A DNA stretch of 64,000 bases, from assembly GCA_949825045.1 (NCBI GenBank), contig OX463818.1, positions 30,458,906 to 30,522,905 on the forward strand, given 5' to 3'. The first letter of the stretch is position 1. The number at the start of each line of letters is the position of its first letter. The notes beneath the pieces are model-generated. The model made no database searches. It had not been told where the DNA came from and saw nothing but the letters and a program-made list of their open reading frames with translations. The translations under genes were made by a program, and so were the position numbers. This document shows positions 43,799 to 53,797 of the stretch, piece by piece. Source of the stretch: Argyresthia goedartella. Lineage: Eukaryota; Arthropoda; Insecta; Lepidoptera; Argyresthiidae.

Positions 43799-44956
43799 TG
43801 TGAGATATTACTACAGGAGAAAGCCTCGTGGTTTTTTAGCTAATATGAATGTGTGTGTGGGTTGTTTCTAAGAGGTGTACGGCCGGTATGATGAGAGACG
43901 CTGTTTGGCTTTTTACGATCTATTTTTATTCTATTGTTTCCCGGTATTTCCAAGATGGGCTGACACCATAGAATGGGTGCCAGATGTGTGAGGGAACGTT
44001 GTGAGCCTTTTGTGCTTCGAAGCTTTTTCAATTGTTCCTAAATAGCAGTCAATTGTTTTGTCTAGTTTCTGGGAGTTTGGTGAGATGGCCTTTTTATGGC
44101 ATGTACTTGTTTAGTTTTTGTTTATTGTCGGGTTTAGTATATTTGCAGTTTAGCTGCATAAAAATAATTCTAGGATTGTTAAGTTTTGGGTTGGCTTATT
44201 CACAGAGTTTCAGGGTTTATTGGATGGTTATTGTTAATGACTGTTTTGAATGGTCTTTCGAAGATGAGGAGAAAATAAATCTCGAGGAGAATTATCTCGA
44301 ATTTATTTTCAGGCAAAGCAATATAAGTATATGTAGCTATAATAATGTTTTATTAGTTGATTTTGATATTGCGTAGGTAGGGAATTGTTATATCCTGCCT
44401 ATGACGCACCTATAAATGTCATTATGCCTTAGTCAATAGGGGCGACCGCGGCCGCGGTAAGTGGTGGTTTATTATTGTCAGGCGGCAAGTGTCAATGATG
44501 TCCTAATCGGAATGATCTCACCAGGTTGGTGTGTTTAGCGGCGGTGGTGGTGGAGGCAGTAGCGTTGAGGGTGTGTTGCGTAGGCGTCGCTCGCTGCCGG
44601 CCTGTCGCTGCGTGGCTCAGACGTGCACTTGGCTTAGAATAAATTCTAGGGCTTGCACAGATGGGATGCCTAAGAGTATCGCGTAGTTCTCTGGGCATTC
44701 ATTACACTTGACCGCACTAGTATCATCACAATCACTGAAATGCGTGGTATTGCACAGATGGGGTGCCTAGATGGATCGCGCACATTCCCCAGGTAACCCT
44801 TACAGTAACACGCGGTATAAGCCAGGCTCGTTTTCGGGCCTCCGGAGGCAGAACAAAAGGCGCGCGCCGGGGATGAAAACTGTTGTTTGTTTAAATGCGT
44901 TTGGGAGATTTCGGGGGGACACGTCCATTCGGTCCGGCAACACAAACGCCACTCCC

Positions 44957-45610
44957 GTAATGAAATTGGGTTATGATCTGTAAATTTATTAAATACGACT
45001 GTGTTTGTTTTTTTATCACTCTTAACCATGAAATGATCCAAGCACGTTTCCCCGTGTGTAGGAAGAGTAACACCTTGCCTAAGACCGTAAGTCGCCATTA
45101 GATTAAGATATTCAGCAGCGTGATTCGTGATGTTACCAGGAAGAATATTGATATTGATATCACCAGTAAAAATGACATGTTTACTAGGTACGCTATCCAG
45201 TAGATTTCCGATAGATGTTATATACTTAGTTGGATCAGTAAAACAATATGGTATATACGAGCAAACTACTGTTGTGCCATTGTCAAGTTCTAGTACTATG
45301 CAGTTACCCTCCACTATTTGAACATCCTCGTGAGCTTTTACTGGAATATCTGCCAAGGTGTACACAATTACGCCGTCATTTTGATTGTAACTATGTTTCG
45401 TGCTAAAGGAGTTACAATTGCTTATAGTTGGAATTGCGCTGGTTTCATCAATCCAGCATTCTGTTATAACAATTATATCTATTCGAGCATCTAAACTAGA
45501 TACAAAAACCAAAAATGAGTCGAAATTTGCTTTTACACTGCGTATGTTTACTGAAAGGATTCGTAAAGAATTATTCGTGAGTTTTGTTTTTAATGTAGCC
45601 GAGTAGTCGG
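44957..45610 (-). pseudogene. EN/RT LINE, endonuclease half
   Basis: Endonuclease motifs in order on the minus strand: LRILSVNIRSVKANF (Asn motif), IIVITECWIDE (catalytic Glu), VVCSYIPYCF, HVIFTGDININIL (Asp-Ile-Asn), TCLDHFMV and FTDHNPISL (Asp-His). These belong with the RT half at 34768-37374 across the two insertions. The frame is open over the whole half. The 5' end at about 45610 adjoins a foldback MITE, so ORF1 and the true start are missing or elsewhere. Confidence 0.88.
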
Positions 45611-45617
45611 ATGGATA

Positions 45618-45835
45618 GTACCCATCATTTTGAACAACTTTCCCCAAGAAATATATGGTCGAATGTGGGAATAATAAATTGTCCCTCAGTACATCGATAC
45701 GATAAGCAGATTACAAGTTTCTACTCAAAAAAAAATCGTTTGCGACCATATGTTTCTTGGGGTAAGTTGTTCACAATTATGGGTTCTGTCAAGCCCCAAA
45801 ATATGGTCGCATAATTTAATGTCACCCTGTATAAT
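45618..45835. repeat. Foldback MITE family M, near-complete
   Basis: Arms ACCCATCATTTTGAACAACT (left) and, in reverse at 45742-45785, ACCCATAATTGTGAACAACT extend for about 45 bases, with CCCCAAGAAA and TATGGTCG in both. An outer block CCCCAAAATATGGTCGCATA and AATGTCACCCTGTATA follows on the right. Related pieces are at 12323-12395, 59748-59815 and 62394-62480. Confidence 0.75.
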
Positions 45836-46160
45836 AATGTAGTAATGGCAACATTTAAAAAAAGTATCATCTTTTATAACTTACTAGAGCAAGTGTCTTT
45901 TTAATTAATCCAGAGCGCAGGCGAAAATATCGATTACCTTCGCAATCAAGTTTAGAGCATAGAGTGCATGTGTGAGCGGCGCTAAGCCCAGTAAGTTAGT
46001 GCGCGAATTAAGTTGGGTGTCACGGAGTTTTTTTATATATTTTTTTTAAACGGACACAGTTTCCACTATTCTTTATTAAGACAATATTAACATAAATCTA
46101 GGTATTTATATCTAAAATAATGAAGTGGTAGCAATATTGAATGTGACGTGTTTTCTACAT
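45836..46160. other. No recognised feature
   Basis: Unassigned sequence between a MITE and a tandem array. Confidence 0.4.
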
Positions 46161-46612
46161 TTAGGTTGCTGACTTGGATGTGCTGATGAATGATAATTGT
46201 AGAGGTTGCTCTACCTTAACGCCTATCCCATGAGATAAATTATCCGAAGATGATGGAGACGGTTTCGGAGAATTTCGATTTATACATTTTGTATATGATT
46301 TGAATTTAACTACTACTAATGATACCATGACAATAGTTATTATAGTAGACGTTTAGGTTGCTGCCTTGGATGTGCTGATGAATGATAATTGTAGGGGTTG
46401 CTCTACCTTAACGCCTCCCCCTTATGAGAGAAATTATCCGAAGATGATGGAGACGGTTTCGAGGAATTTCTATTTATACATTTTGTATATGATTTGAATT
46501 TAACTACTACTAATGATACCATGACAATAATTATTATAGAATAGACGTTCAGGTTGCTGCCTTGGATGTGCTGATGAATGATAATTGTAGGGGTTGCTCT
46601 ACCTTAACTAAG
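46161..46612 (+). repeat. Tandem array, unit about 193 bp, 2.35 copies
   Basis: Units start at 46161, 46353 and 46548 with TTAGGTTGCTG or TTCAGGTTGCTG and CTTGGATGTGCTGATGAATG. Units 1 and 2 are complete and differ at only a few positions. Unit 3 stops at ACCTTAAC (46601-46608). No reading frame persists. It could be a small satellite array or the internal tandem part of a larger element. Confidence 0.9.
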
Positions 46613-47084
46613 TTATTTTAGTAAGTAAGTTATTTTAAAAATGTTAGCAAATGCTTATTATTATATAGACATAAGTAATATAAACATCCCTATGTACCAA
46701 TTTATACTAGTTACATAACATTGAATTATGATTCATGTCGTGACGTGTGATGAATATTATCAATAAATGATGTCAATGTATATGTCTATGTCTATGTCTA
46801 ACATGCGTGTATGACACCGCCAGCAAGTGCATGCATTTTGATTTGATTGTAGTGACATTTTCCGTCTCATTTCACATGCGCCTTGAAGCATGTTTTGTGT
46901 CACTGGTGTGTGTGTGTGTGTGTGTGACGGAAGATGAATTACAGGCGTCTAGTTAGCTTGGTGGATGTTGATTGGAGTTGATTGGATTTTTCATTACTTT
47001 AAAAAAAATGAAGAAAATAGGGCAGGTATTTGCCAACTTGTTTTTTAATCAACGTCGAACCATTAAACCAAGGGCAACAAATAT
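46613..47084. other. Unassigned, with a (TG)n microsatellite at about 46906-46926
   Basis: Apart from the dinucleotide run of about 10 units and a TATGTCTATGTC stretch near 46780-46800, nothing is recognised. Confidence 0.5.
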
Positions 47085-47230
47085 ATTGTTTACTTATTTA
47101 TGCCTTGACTCCTATATATAGGTAAAATGTTAATGGTTGTCACAAAACCTTTATGGTTGCTATAGGTCACTTTCTACCCGAATACTAAATTTAGGTTTGT
47201 AAGGTCACAACTTTATGCATTACTTTATAC
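47085..47230 (-). repeat. Fragment of repeat R
   Basis: Reversed, it reads CCTAAATTTAGTATTCGGGT, AGAAAGTGACCTATA and later GGAGTCAAGGC with AATATATTTGTTGCCC, matching 1355-1451 joined to 3657-3695. It also lacks the 2.2-kb insertion. Confidence 0.65.
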
Positions 47231-47867
47231 TTATATATAAGGAGTAAAATTTTTCGTAAAGTTTTACTTAATTTAGGATGTATTTTTTTTGTTTGTAATT
47301 TTTTATTCAATGCTTCAAATGCCTCGTGACACTTATGTTAATAGAACTTATCTGCCACGACATTGCCATCTGCGTAGAAAAAGCATTTATCATCGTCGTG
47401 ATTGACGTCTATATCATCTCCATCGCTGTGGCGATGGGCTCGCCCCTTTAGCAAGATGGATTATTGAAAAACTGCCTAAACATAGGTGCAATTGTAACTC
47501 TGCCACCTCAATTTATTTGTGTGAGTGTGTGTGTGTTATTTTAGCGACTTTCGGTATGTTTGTGAAATCTTCTAATATCGGTGCAGATGGTCAAAATTGG
47601 CTCCAGAAGAATAAAATGCAGAATAAATAAAGTTAATTTTGATACACTTGAACTTACTCAATCGCGAATAAACCACGAAATCAAAAATACCTTATTAATA
47701 GGAGCCTATTTTCACTACCTACATCGTTACATTAGGAGCTTTTACAAATGAGCATCAATATGAGCATTCCGCCCTATAATAATAAGAATCAATTCATTCA
47801 TTATCGGGAAGTACGGTAAAACATATTTCTGCAAATAGTATTTTTGGCGTACTACAGTGCGATCAAA
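47231..47867. other. No recognised feature
   Basis: Unassigned. No frame or repeat border is supported. Confidence 0.4.
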
Positions 47868-48325
47868 CAGTGGCTCTGTAATAGTAGTTTATGTGACTGA
47901 TACATAAAGGAGGGCATTAGAACACGAGAGTGGGTTTATGAAACGAGCCGAAGGCGAGTTTCATAATAATATCACTCGAGAGTTTTAATGCCTAATTATG
48001 TACAGTTACATACACTGGTTTATCTACACACATATCATAAGCTCTCTTTGATGTGTTCAGGAACCGCATGTTTGACCGGCATTGTGGCATTGAGTTGTTT
48101 AGTTTGTTCTGCATTACCAACTTCACAGACAAAGTAGGGGCGGCACGCAGGCGAGCGTCGGCGTTCGAAATTTGAATGTCATAATATGTAGAAAATTTAC
48201 ACATTATGGTCATAATGTTCAATATTCAGATAAGAAGTTAGTTTTTACAAGTAGTTTAACATTATGCTGTTCGTAACGTGCGGTTTTTGGACGCAGTAAA
48301 GAGGGTTTATGATACGTAGTAAAAA
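47868..48325 (-). mobile_element. H-family element, copy H4
   Basis: Reversed relative to H1-H3, with the full order from TATCATAAACCCTCTTTACT (48290-48320 region) to the GGCTCGTTTCATAAACCCAC block and a GTAGTTTATGTGACTG-matching end. Its 5' end lies only 10-20 bases from the large GC-rich palindrome. Confidence 0.7.
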
Positions 48326-48335
48326 TTATATAAAA

Positions 48336-48475
48336 CACGCGCGAGTTAACTTGGCACCTGGCTCGCCCCGCCCGCTTCCCCGCCCGCTACCCGCAATCGC
48401 CTTGGCAAGGACGACCGCGGGTAGCGGGACGGGAAGCGGGCGGGGCGAGCCAGGTGCGAAGTTAACTCGCGCGTG
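48336..48475. repeat. GC-rich palindrome, 59-bp arms, 3 mismatches
   Basis: Left arm 48336-48394 starts CACGCGCGAGTTAACTTGGC and ends CTACCCGC. Right arm 48417-48475 is its inverse with only three mismatches. A 22-base spacer separates them and itself contains CCTTGGCAAGG, so the hairpin can extend further. The arms are about 70% G+C in a region of about 35%. The very low divergence means a recent origin or strong conservation by gene conversion. Confidence 0.95.
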
Positions 48476-48484
48476 TAGTATGTT

Positions 48485-48911
48485 GCATCCAAAGCTCACT
48501 GCACTCGGTTCACCCGGAATTAAATATGTATCGCGACCGTTTGCGGGAACTCGGCCAAATAATAATAAAAATAATAACAGGCCTGACATAAATCTTCACG
48601 ATAAACAAAACAAAACAGTATTTCTCATAGATATAGCCATACCAAATACACATAACCTTACCACAACTTTTACAGAAAAGAACACAAAATACACAGACCT
48701 TGCCATTGAAATTAAAACACAATGGCAGGTACAATCTGTCAAAACCATCCCAATAGTCATCTCATCCACAGGAGTCATCCCATACACATTACACACTAGT
48801 CTCAAAACACTAAATATACCCAGATCCACACACATACTTCTTCAAAAAGCAACAATACTAAATACATGTAGAATTGTACGAAAGTTCATGGGCAAGGACC
48901 GTGATCTTTAG
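48485..48911 (+). pseudogene. LINE C-terminus with restriction-like endonuclease motif
   Basis: The frame reads NRPDINLHDKQNKTVFLIDI, then AIPNTHNL, KYTDLAIEIKTQWQ, TIPIVISSTGVIPYTLHTSL and a final LQKATILNTCRIVRKFM and stop. R-PD followed 14 residues later by Asp is the restriction-like endonuclease (RLE) pattern of the R2, R4/Dong and related LINEs, whose C-terminal enzyme nicks the target. The rest also fits the conserved C-terminus of these proteins. The N-terminal RT part is absent, because the upstream frame runs through the palindrome. 5'-truncated. Confidence in the RLE naming is moderate. Confidence 0.6.
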
Positions 48912-48984
48912 TAGATAAGCACTTGGCGTAAGCCGTGTATCAGAACCTCTTTATTACAAGAGTGAAATGAAAAATTCATAAAAA

Positions 48985-49244
48985 TATAATAATAATAATC
49001 ATACCTTGGACACTATTTACACACATTGATCTAGCCCCAAACTAGGATTCCCTGTATCTTGGGTACTAGACAACGATACACATACTTATGTAGATAAATA
49101 TTACACTTAGATAGATAAACAACCATGACAAGGGTACAAACATCCGTTCTCATCAATCAAATATTTGCCCCCACCGGGACTCGAACCCGGGACCCTTGGC
49201 TTCGTAAGCAGGGTCAATGCCGATTCGGCTATTCGGGTCGTCAT
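48985..49244 (-). mobile_element. tRNA-derived SINE, family A (copy A4)
   Basis: Complete A copy with the duplicated TTAGATAGATAA stretch as in A3 and A5, a head ending at GTCGTCAT and a tail of AAT repeats. Confidence 0.85.
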
Positions 49245-49449
49245 ATGTACGACAATGTCATATGTATGTCAAATGGACGACACTCGAATGAACATCTGAG
49301 AATAATGACGACGGAGGCGGATTCCACATGTAATCTCCTAGCCTAGAGAAAAAAGTATAGCATTTGTGAATGACATTGGGGAAACCTTCACATCTTCTTG
49401 ACGTAGGCCATACTGCCAGACCTAGCGCGGTGACGAAATTTCAAACGTA

Positions 49450-49650
49450 CTGGGCGACCAACACAACTAGGCGCCTGAACCCCTACTACAATACGGAAGT
49501 ATACGTACGTACCTGTACCTACTAGTCACTATAGCATGTAATAAGTATGTACTATATGGTATGAATCACCGTTCCGGGATGTCCCCCGTTATTCCAATGA
49601 ACGCTGAACGCTTACCTGTCATGCGCCTAGTTGTGTTGGTCGCTTAGTAT
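49450..49650. repeat. Short inverted-repeat element
   Basis: GCGACCAACACAACTAGGCG at 49452-49471 recurs inverted at about 49627-49647 (CGCCTAGTTGTGTTGGTCGC). Arms are 21-22 bp without mismatch, about 150 bp apart. Likely a MITE. No clear target duplication seen. Confidence 0.7.
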
Positions 49651-49751
49651 GCAGCCACCGCTTGTATCCGTACTGAAATGACTAAGGCGGGCGCCTAGCG
49701 GTGATTCCACTTTTCTTCGAACACAACAAAAATCACAAATACTCCCTGTTT

Positions 49752-50427
49752 TTTAGCGTTCCGTACCCGAACTATTATTATTATTACTAAGCCTCCGCTG
49801 TCCATCTGTCTGTCCGTCCGTCCGTCCGTCACCGGGCTCTATCGTAGGTAGAGAGTAGAGACCTGAAATTTTCGCAGAGGGTGTATGTATTTCTATCGCC
49901 GCTATAACAACAAATAATGAAACATACCGGTTTTTAAGAATTAAAAGAAGTACCCGTACAATAAATTATGGGTATGGCAATTTTCTTAGCCATTTTGTTG
50001 TATTTGTTTACTGTTGAAAAATGGACTCTCCCGATGTCATCGAAAGAGATCTTTAATTGCAGGTTTTGCTCAGTTATTTGTCAAAATGCGATTAATAATT
50101 GCTCATTCGAATTATAATAAATTATATTAAGTTTTTTTATCATATTTGTTTATATTTCTGTGAATAAGTGTGGTTTCAATGAGCAAAGAGTTTCGTTAAC
50201 CTGAGTACATAGTTTTTTACTTACATACTATATACACGAAACTATTATTCAATGTTTCGATGTCCGGTCTTGAATGTAACTAGTATTTAATATTTTATCA
50301 TTAAAAATGAAAAAGATGTACTCGTACAAAAGACTGTTTTTTTACTTTTTCCGTCTGTGTGTTTGTGTGTGTGTATGGAACCCTTCGTGTGCGGGTCCGA
50401 CGTCCTACTCGCACTTGACCGATTTTA
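49752..50427 (+). repeat. CCGT-array repeat, long variant
   Basis: Order as in the 51147-51828 copy: start GTTCCGTACCCGAA, part of the GGGTGCCAAACGGG block lost, array CCGTCCGTCCGTCC, GCCGCTATAACAACAAATAA, GATTAATAATTGCTCATTCG, and end GCACTTGACCGATTTT. Confidence 0.85.
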
Positions 50428-51146
50428 TTTAAACTTAAAATCGTGTACACCAACCATTGTTACACACCTCCCATCTAAGTGTTTTGTCTGTGTCTAGAAT
50501 TTAATACATAATATTATATTAATCATCGTATGTATTGTTTGCGAAATCAGCGCACTCATCCAAAAGCTTCACAAGTGTGGCCACAAGCTGAGTCGCGCCC
50601 GCCACAGCTGCTGACTCTTGGGGCCAAAAATGTCTGAAGATATAGTAATGTGCAATCTACCGGACCTTTATCGATAAAATCAGCTTCCGGCCCCCTTATA
50701 GTCGACCAGTGATGCCCTTCGTTTACGCTGTCATTACGTTACATTGTAAAATTGCTGTTTTGCTATAAATATAGGTGGTGTCTTATTCTAATTAAATGTA
50801 TATGTAAGGAAATATAGGTAGTTTAGAGAACCTAAATCATCTGGTCGCCATGCCCCGTCTTCAACGTGGGATACTAGGAGTTCCCACCGAGTGAAACGTA
50901 GGCTTAGTGTTTAATTGTCTTAAAGGTTTTGTTAATATTAAGCAACAAGGTTTTGTTCATTGCCAATGTCCCATAGAACTCGTCTGGGCTCAGGTTAATG
51001 GGGAAATAGCTGAAAATAATGATTCATTTAAGATTGCAGATGTTGCAGAAGTTTCTACAGAGCGGTAATGTTACACAAGAAGACTAGGCCAAATATGTGA
51101 AGCATGCCAAATAGCTTCAAAACAGCGACTAACAGAAAACCATTTC
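50428..51146. other. No recognised feature
   Basis: Unassigned sequence between two long CCGT-array repeats. It has no reading frame over 60 codons and no recognised motif. Confidence 0.45.
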
Positions 51147-51828
51147 TAGGGTTCCGTACTCGAAGGGTGCCAAACGGGACCCTATTACTAAGCCTCCGCT
51201 GTCCGTCTGTCTGCCCGTCCGTCACCGGGCTCTATCGGATCAACCGAAATAGATAGAGAGCTAAAATTTTCACAGAATGTGCATTTCTGTTGCCGCAACA
51301 GCAACAAATAATTAAACATACCGATTATCACGTATTAAAAGAAGTACCCATAGCAGAAAGTATTGGTATTGCCATTTTCTTAGCCAAAATGGACTCTCCC
51401 GATCTTATCAGAAAATAATTTTAATTGCAGGTATTGAGTTTTTTTATTAGTTATTTGTCATTATATGATTAATAATTCCTCATTCGAGTTATCATAAATA
51501 ATATTAAGTTTTTTATCATATTTGATTTTATTTTTGTAAATTAGTTACTCAATTTCTATCCACTTCCGGTTTTAATGAGTAAGGAGTTTCATTAACCTGA
51601 GTACATAGTTTACTACTCACATACTACATACACAAAACAATTTTTCAATGTTTCGATGTACGGCCTTGAATGTAGTTGTACCTAGTATTTAATATGTTAT
51701 TATTAAAAAATATATAGGTATATGTCCTCGTACAAAAGACGTGTCGTTTTGCGTATTTCCGTGTACAATGGTACAGAACCCTTCTTCATGTGCGGGTCCG
51801 AGGTCCTACTCGCACTTGACCGGTTTTA
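51147..51828 (+). repeat. CCGT-array repeat, long variant, best copy
   Basis: Starts TAGGGTTCCGTACTCGAAGG, GGTGCCAAACGGGACCCTAT, a short CCGT array, GAAATAGATAGAGAGC, AAATTTTCACAGAATG, ends CTACTCGCACTTGACCGG. With 49752-50427 (plus), 53798-54386 (minus) and 23031-24235 (minus, split) this defines a family of about 680 bp without coding capacity. Confidence 0.88.
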
Positions 51829-52239
51829 TTAGAATATTTTAGAGTAGATCGAGCACCACTGATAGTATTACAAGATGACACAGATGACGAAGACTCCGAT
51901 GGCGATTGACGAATGTTATATTAATAACATAATAACATTCATTTTTATAAGGGGACTTTTTAAGACCACAATACGATGTATGTTTTTTTGGGATCTAGTT
52001 ACGTCTAAACAAACAATCATGACCTCAATTTCTAGAAAAGTATTTTTAAATTACAAAACATCAAAAATATTCGTATCGACAACATAATTGCCTTCTAGAT
52101 ATGATATGATATGATATCTTTATATCATACTGACCCCCTTCTGCGATAGACAAAGATAATTTATTTATGGTCCCAAGACTCAGTTGCTGTTGACGATATG
52201 CAACCATACGTCACCGTAAGTCATACGTCAACGCCATAT

Positions 52240-52605
52240 GTCACCGTAAGATAGTCAAAACCGTTAGTTGATAAACTAACGCGTTAGCTGATCAACTATC
52301 GACAGATAGTAAACCAGACTGACAGGGTTTAGAATTTACGTTTCTTTTGTTCTTACATGTCAATCTAATACGAAGACTAATAGAAGTCTTCACCTAAAGC
52401 TATCGCAGTGTTTGCCCTGGTATTTCATTTGCAATTCAATTTTAAACCAGTTTACTATTTAACGGTTTTAACCCTTAGTTGACCAACTAACGTGTCAAAT
52501 AGTAAGCAGTACGCTACAGTTTACTATCAGTCGATAGTTGACCAACGTACGAGAGAAAAAAAACTTTAGTTGATCAACTAACTGTTTTGACTATCTTACG
52601 GTGAC
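52240..52605. mobile_element. Complete short TIR element with ATAT target duplication
   Basis: Ends GTCACCGTAAGATAGTCAAA and, inverted, the same at 52586-52605. The inverted ends extend about 85 bp with mismatches and include GTTAGTTGATNAACTAA palindromes. Flanks are ATAT on both sides (52236-52239, 52606-52609). The interior (52350-52450) is homologous to the middle of the MITE at 57455-57540, so one MITE is nested in or derived from another. A related end CATACGTCACCGTAAG lies just upstream at 52206. Confidence 0.8.
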
Positions 52606-52715
52606 ATATATACCATACTTTAGTCATCGAGCATTCACTGTGGCCTACGCCCATGTCTCCTGCGATGGGCTAGTCCGTACTATCACGAAAAATGGAATAT
52701 TGTATGGAACAATAA

Positions 52716-53360
52716 CTCGAATAGCTCTTTTCTGTAAAATAAAAATAGTTTGAATATCCGCTGCTTTTCCCCATAGGACATGACACTATGAAAGTAACTA
52801 AAATATACTAGCCTAGATGTAGCCACATCCGTGCTTTGTCTGATGTTTCTAACAGCGTAAGCCGCAGAACTTAATTTACCAGCTAATTTATCTATATGGG
52901 GTCCCCACTGCAATTTGCTATCAATGGTTATTCCAAGAAACTTCGTTTCATTTACTAATTCCAACGTGCTGTTGTCTAAGACTAAACTGGTCTCAACTTG
53001 CCTAACATTTGGAAGTGAGAATTTGATACACTTGGTTTTAACAGCGTTTAACAAAAAATTATTAACTGTGAACCAATTCAAGGTTAAAGACAATAAACCA
53101 TTAACATCATCAAAATCTCCTTTATGTCTTTCAATTTTGAAGACCATTGAAGTATCATCAGCAAACAACACTAAGTTAGTTAATTTCTCCACCAAGAAAG
53201 GCGGATCGTTAATATACACCAGGAATAAGAAAGGGCCTAATATGGAACCTTGTGGAACGCCAATTTTTACACCCGATCCATCAGATCTACATATTACCTA
53301 TGTTCCTGAATAAATGATTCTTTATCTTTATCTTTATCTTTATCAGATTTAACGCCGTTA
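52716..53360 (-). pseudogene. Internal RT fragment of the 14700-18076 LINE family
   Basis: Encodes INDPPFLVEKLTNLVLFADD and continues to YFSYFHSVMSYG, nearly identical to 16860-17310. Then a 14-base deletion and homology up to AAAGAGCTATTCGAG (52716). Both ends of the LINE are missing, unlike the usual 5' truncation. The fragment contains a separate 55-bp insertion (53287-53341). Confidence 0.88.
53287..53341 (+). mobile_element. Very short LINE-tail insertion with 7-bp target duplication
   Basis: A 55-bp piece with AATAAATG and a CTTTAT repeat tail, flanked by ATCAGAT at 53280-53286 and 53342-53348. The uninterrupted LINE at 16788-16806 supplies the empty site. Only a 3' end remains, so the insertion is an extreme 5' truncation. 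Confidence 0.8.
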
Positions 53361-53452
53361 AAAATACTTTCTAAGCAAGTATTTGTCAAAATTCAATGTA
53401 TTGAGTTTAAGACACCCCTCCTTTTTACTCCGGTGCGGAATGTAGTAAAAAA

Positions 53453-53791
53453 AAAGGTCAAGTGCGAGTCGAACTCGCGCACGAAGGGTTCCGTACCACC
53501 GTACAATGGTAGGGATGGTGTGGAGTGAATAGTTTGGATTTTACATAGCATAATTTTATTTACAAAGTTATTTGTGCTGCTACTTACATACTCCATGTAC
53601 GTTACCAGGTGCATTCAAAAGTTTGTATGTGGTTTACAGATAATATAATTATTTTATTCTGTTTTTTAGTGTTTGTTGGTATAGCGGCAACAGATCATCT
53701 GTGAAATTTCAACTGTCTAACTATCACGGTTCATGAGATACAGCCTGGTGACAGACGGACGGACGGACGGACAGCGGAGTTTTAGTAAGAA
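53453..53791 (-). repeat. CCGT-array repeat, short variant, partial
   Basis: Reversed match to 24738-25141, with a CGGA array at about 53755-53772. It breaks off at TTTTAGTAAG, exactly before the conserved TAGGGTCCCGTTTGG part. Confidence 0.8.
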
Positions 53792-53797
53792 ACTCAA

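Larger units (their letters stand above)
40166..44956 (-). mobile_element. OTU-carrying LINE with 24-bp target duplication
   Basis: Borders are fixed by identical 24-bp flanks (40142-40165 and 44957-44980), part of the host LINE. The minus-strand 3' end has an ATTC repeat tail (about 40166-40190). Order from the 5' end: 5' UTR, OTU module 1, second 5' UTR-like segment, OTU module 2, short endonuclease start (ERMRIATWKVRGCAEITKRL, AYIQETN), then a gap where most of the endonuclease and RT are missing, and an RT C-terminal remnant (IRTVNEIKYLGTYITAGHRT near 41060 and further pieces to about 40500). A fragment of another LINE (41195-41650) sits at the gap. Dead copy, but its domain plan is unusual. 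The clade is not certain. Confidence 0.8.
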
